Below the pieces are notes generated by a model. It searched no databases, was not told the DNA's origin, and worked only from the letters and a program-made list of their open reading frames with translations. Shown one piece after another: positions 63,564 to 64,000 of a DNA stretch of 64,000 nucleotides (position 1 is its first letter; each line of letters starts with the position of its first letter). Source of the DNA: Saxidomus purpurata (Eukaryota > Mollusca > Bivalvia > Venerida > Veneridae); the NCBI GenBank assembly GCA_022818135.1, contig JAFMSR010000014.1:38085818-38149817 (forward strand), given 5' to 3'. The position numbers and the translations under genes are program-made.

Positions 63564-64000
63564 CTTTTGTCTGAAGGAAAGAGAAAGAAAAGAGAAGGAG
63601 GAGAAAAAAGAAAGAGAAAGAAAGGAGAAGGAAATGGAGAAAGAAAGAAAGCAGCGTGAAAAAGAAGAGAAGAAAAGTGGTAAGAGAGACAAACAGAAGG
63701 ACGTTGTGAAAACTCCAGACAAACCAAAGACACGTCAGATGTCAATGAGAGAGCGTATTTATGATGAACCAGAGGTAGAAAGTCCTGAGTCATCCGACAT
63801 CCTGGATGATCCTAGTGGTACGTATGATGAGGTAACAAGCCCAAGACAAGCACATGCACCGGCAGAATACGCACAGTCAACTAGAAGAAAAGTTCTAACT
63901 AAAGGTGACGATATATATGATGAAGCAGTATCACCAACAACAGGAAATAAAACAGTGCCAGAGAGAGTAGAATATGCTGAGCCGTACAGGAAGGGAGATG
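39317..64000 (+). CDS. DOK: DOK-family docking protein (PH + IRS-type PTB), 3' end beyond window
   Basis: Exons: 39317-39382 (ATG; MAETQTTIIK...VQVKGLL), 51226-51655, 55122-55969, 63577 to the edge. Phases agree at every GT/AG junction; at least 589 residues. Residues about 16-125 form a PH domain (VKGLLKSAWVSKFCTLHKK ... FRDWLSKL), and about 168-262 an IRS-type PTB domain with MRRFGKYKAQSFNFEVGRKC, which matches DOK proteins best. Then a Ser/Pro/Lys-rich linker, a highly charged E/K/R coiled coil (about 405-482), and tyrosine motifs IYDEP (Y510), TYDEV (Y531), EYAQ (Y546), IYDEA (Y562), EYAEP (Y581) suited to SH2 binding. Role by family: membrane-recruited adaptor downstream of tyrosine kinases. 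Paralog not resolved. Intron 1 is 11.8 kb and intron 3 is 7.6 kb, both full of transposons. No other exon candidates seen between. Confidence 0.88.
39762..39838. repeat. Perfect 22-bp inverted repeat
   Basis: CCACAGGAAGTTGATATTTTGT at 39762-39783 pairs with 39817-39838; loop about 33 bases. It directly abuts copy 3 of the GGCGCTATCC repeat. Confidence 0.9.
39838..39985 (+). repeat. 'GGCGCTATCCAGCCTC' dispersed repeat, copy 3
   Basis: Same order of blocks as at 27125-27265, including TAGTCCAAATAATTGT before it. Between 39990 and 41160 I see no gene. Confidence 0.8.
41370..42690 (+). mobile_element. HINE/pearl-like element, AGCTCACC family (near-complete)
   Basis: Starts with the hairpin AGCTCACCTGGCAC AAA GTGCCAGAGTGAGCT, then CCGTCCGTCCACCC. 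About eight ~140-bp modules follow (CTTCTTCTCTGAAACCACAA; ACCTCTACCAAGATTGTTC; GTCAAAATTGACCCC). It ends GTGAACGATATAGGGCCATC...CTCTTGTT. Confidence 0.85.
42810..43030 (+). repeat. ATACCCCCG-family element, 5' fragment
   Basis: Starts ATACCCCCGAAACGAAGTTT, then CAGTCGGGCAGTCGGTCCG and one module (GGAGCATAACTTGAAAACTAC). Related modules and a GGGGTAT end lie at 50515-50965; whether both belong to one element split by later insertions is unproven. Confidence 0.6.
43717..43823. repeat. Long hairpin (about 42-bp arms)
   Basis: GAGTTGTGGATAAGGAAATC... at 43717-43758 pairs with 43782-43823 with only a GA/TC swap at the centre. Weaker pairing extends outward to about 43683 and 43860. A TGTGAGATAA/TTATCTCACA hairpin follows at 44093-44123. 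Confidence 0.85.
46343..46874 (-). CDS. Possible two-exon passenger gene in the TIR transposon
   Basis: Exon 46796-46874 (ATG; MAVIGRPTSEDESKP...) ends AGAG|GTATGT. Exon 46343-46437 follows TTTTTCAG, reads EHVFSWGKKTTDCVKEQW and ends TAA. Phase matches; 57 residues. Cys/Trp content and clean splice sites suggest a captured gene fragment rather than chance. An upstream non-coding exon may lie in 46900-47740. Function unknown. Confidence 0.4.
47112..47740. repeat. Copy of 23741-24345 inside the transposon
   Basis: Same order of blocks and same orientation as the B4GALT7 5' intron segment. It could be a capture by the transposon, or both may derive from another repeat. Confidence 0.8.
50515..50970 (+). 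repeat. ATACCCC-family modules, 3' part
   Basis: Two modules with TTACAGAGTTATTGCCCTTTG, GGAGCATAACTTGAAAACTAC and TCAAGTACATTGAGAGGAAG. End near CAGGGGTATTAATCAC, where GGGGTAT is the family start inverted. Confidence 0.7.
52379..53845 (+). repeat. AGCTCACC-family element, diverged copy
   Basis: Start AGCTCTCCTGGCAGTGTTTGGCAGGGTGAGCT (decayed hairpin), then CCGTCCGTCCGTCTGTCC. A second start-like piece at 52600-52640 (GTCCGTCC) and about six modules follow. End GGTGAGCAATGTAGGGCC near 53788. Lies in DOK intron 2. Confidence 0.75.
53553..53750. repeat. ~20-bp minisatellite (AGCAACCAGTGACTTCCCCT)
   Basis: About nine imperfect units between the last module and the element end. Three similar units recur at 54965-55035. 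Confidence 0.85.
54140..55040 (+). repeat. AGCTCACC-family fragments
   Basis: A 3' end (GGTGAGCGATATATAGACCC...CTCTTGTT) at 54149-54184, then from 54430 four degraded modules (CTTATATAAGAAAAACTT; TCAAAATTGACCCCGCCC) and a short minisatellite just before DOK exon 3. Confidence 0.75.
60091..60804 (-). pseudogene. Non-LTR retrotransposon RNase H relic
   Basis: Minus strand 60680-60804 reads YTDGSKNPGSGVVASAVVIH and, later, RLANYCSIYQEYS, the RNase H core of retroelements. Downstream, 60091-60390 holds DIPYSPTEIYTRTRTTILDG and a Trp-containing stretch typical of the C-terminal tail. Frames are broken between them. Confidence 0.7.
60897..61113 (+). CDS. Coding-like patch of unknown origin
   Basis: A T-rich acceptor (GTTTTCATAG) precedes 60897. 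The frame reads GGSYKIAVLYDLTDQNLDF, then APQSKGQNPSLKFKQVDLS, to TGA at 61111-61113, and is richer in G+C than its surroundings. A possible donor CAG|GTAGAC is at 61036. It might be an exon fragment picked up by the transposon; a distant likeness to receptor ligand-binding lobes is speculation. Confidence 0.3.
61232..61315. repeat. GACGTTTTGG minisatellite
   Basis: Six copies of GGACGTTTTGGT with variable spacers. Confidence 0.9.
62065..63216 (+). mobile_element. AGCTCGACTATT-family element, diverged copy
   Basis: Start AGCTCGACTATTCGAAGAATA then GGTGTCGGCGTCTGCG. Modules with GGTTAAAGTTTTTTATAAAG, GACTTGAAACTCAAAATATA and GATTTATGCCCC(T/G)TTTTAA. End TTCGAATAGTCAAGCGTGCTGTC. The core differs from the 33666 copy but the ends are the same. 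Confidence 0.8.
63470..63570. repeat. Poly-T tract before DOK exon 4
   Basis: About 100 bases of almost pure T with a CCCCCCC break, ending 7 bases before the AG acceptor at 63575-63576. It serves as the polypyrimidine tract. Lysine-run frames on the other strand are artefacts. Confidence 0.9.

Noticed and set aside
63405..63793. Minus-strand frames with long lysine runs
   Set aside because: Antisense of DOK exon 4 and its poly-T tract.

Overview
This window is animal nuclear DNA. Coding segments are short, split by GT/AG introns, AT-rich between genes, and outnumbered by transposon-derived sequence. The protein families (TIR-domain protein, B4GALT7, DOK-type PH/PTB adaptor), CR1-like non-LTR remnants with a 2A-like motif, and many elements with internal tandem modules point to a mollusc, most likely a bivalve. 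The species is an inference. There is a 500-base assembly gap at 35330-35829.

Layout. 0-3 kb: a possible terminal exon (806-1038) and small repeats. 3.5-8.6 kb: a five-exon minus-strand gene for a TIR-domain protein of 522 residues; all phases close. 9.4-17.4 kb: degraded non-LTR retrotransposon, tandem-module repeats, a palindromic 8-bp-TSD foldback element, a TIR-bounded element and tRNA-like SINE heads. 18.4-26.2 kb: minus-strand B4GALT7 (xylosylprotein beta-1,4-galactosyltransferase 7), five coding exons plus an optional 48-nt cassette and likely 5' UTR exons. 26.3-29.4 kb: a small unidentified plus-strand gene starting head-to-head with the B4GALT7 5' exon. 29.4-39.3 kb: repeats, the gap and a reverse-transcriptase relic. 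39.3 kb to the right edge: a plus-strand DOK-family docking protein (PH, IRS-type PTB, acidic/basic coiled coil, tyrosine motifs). Its introns hold most of the mobile DNA.

The most interesting structure is the mobile DNA. Several repeat families share one plan: a start hairpin, GTCCG/GTCGG simple sequence, tandem modules of about 130-180 bp that usually contain a variant of TTATGGCCCTT, and a 3' end that repeats the start in inverted form. This resembles non-autonomous Helentron (HINE) or bivalve 'pearl' elements. In DOK intron 1, three elements are nested (44359-49716). The innermost is a 3272-bp element with perfect 36-bp terminal inverted repeats. It carries a possible two-exon, 57-codon gene and a stretch homologous to the B4GALT7 5' intron. 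DOK intron 3 holds a 5862-bp TIR element with unusual ACGATAYACG-type subterminal arrays.

The three clear host genes act separately: TIR signalling scaffold, Golgi glycosaminoglycan-linker synthesis, and tyrosine-kinase adaptor. Nothing suggests co-regulation, except a possible shared promoter at about 26.25-26.32 kb.
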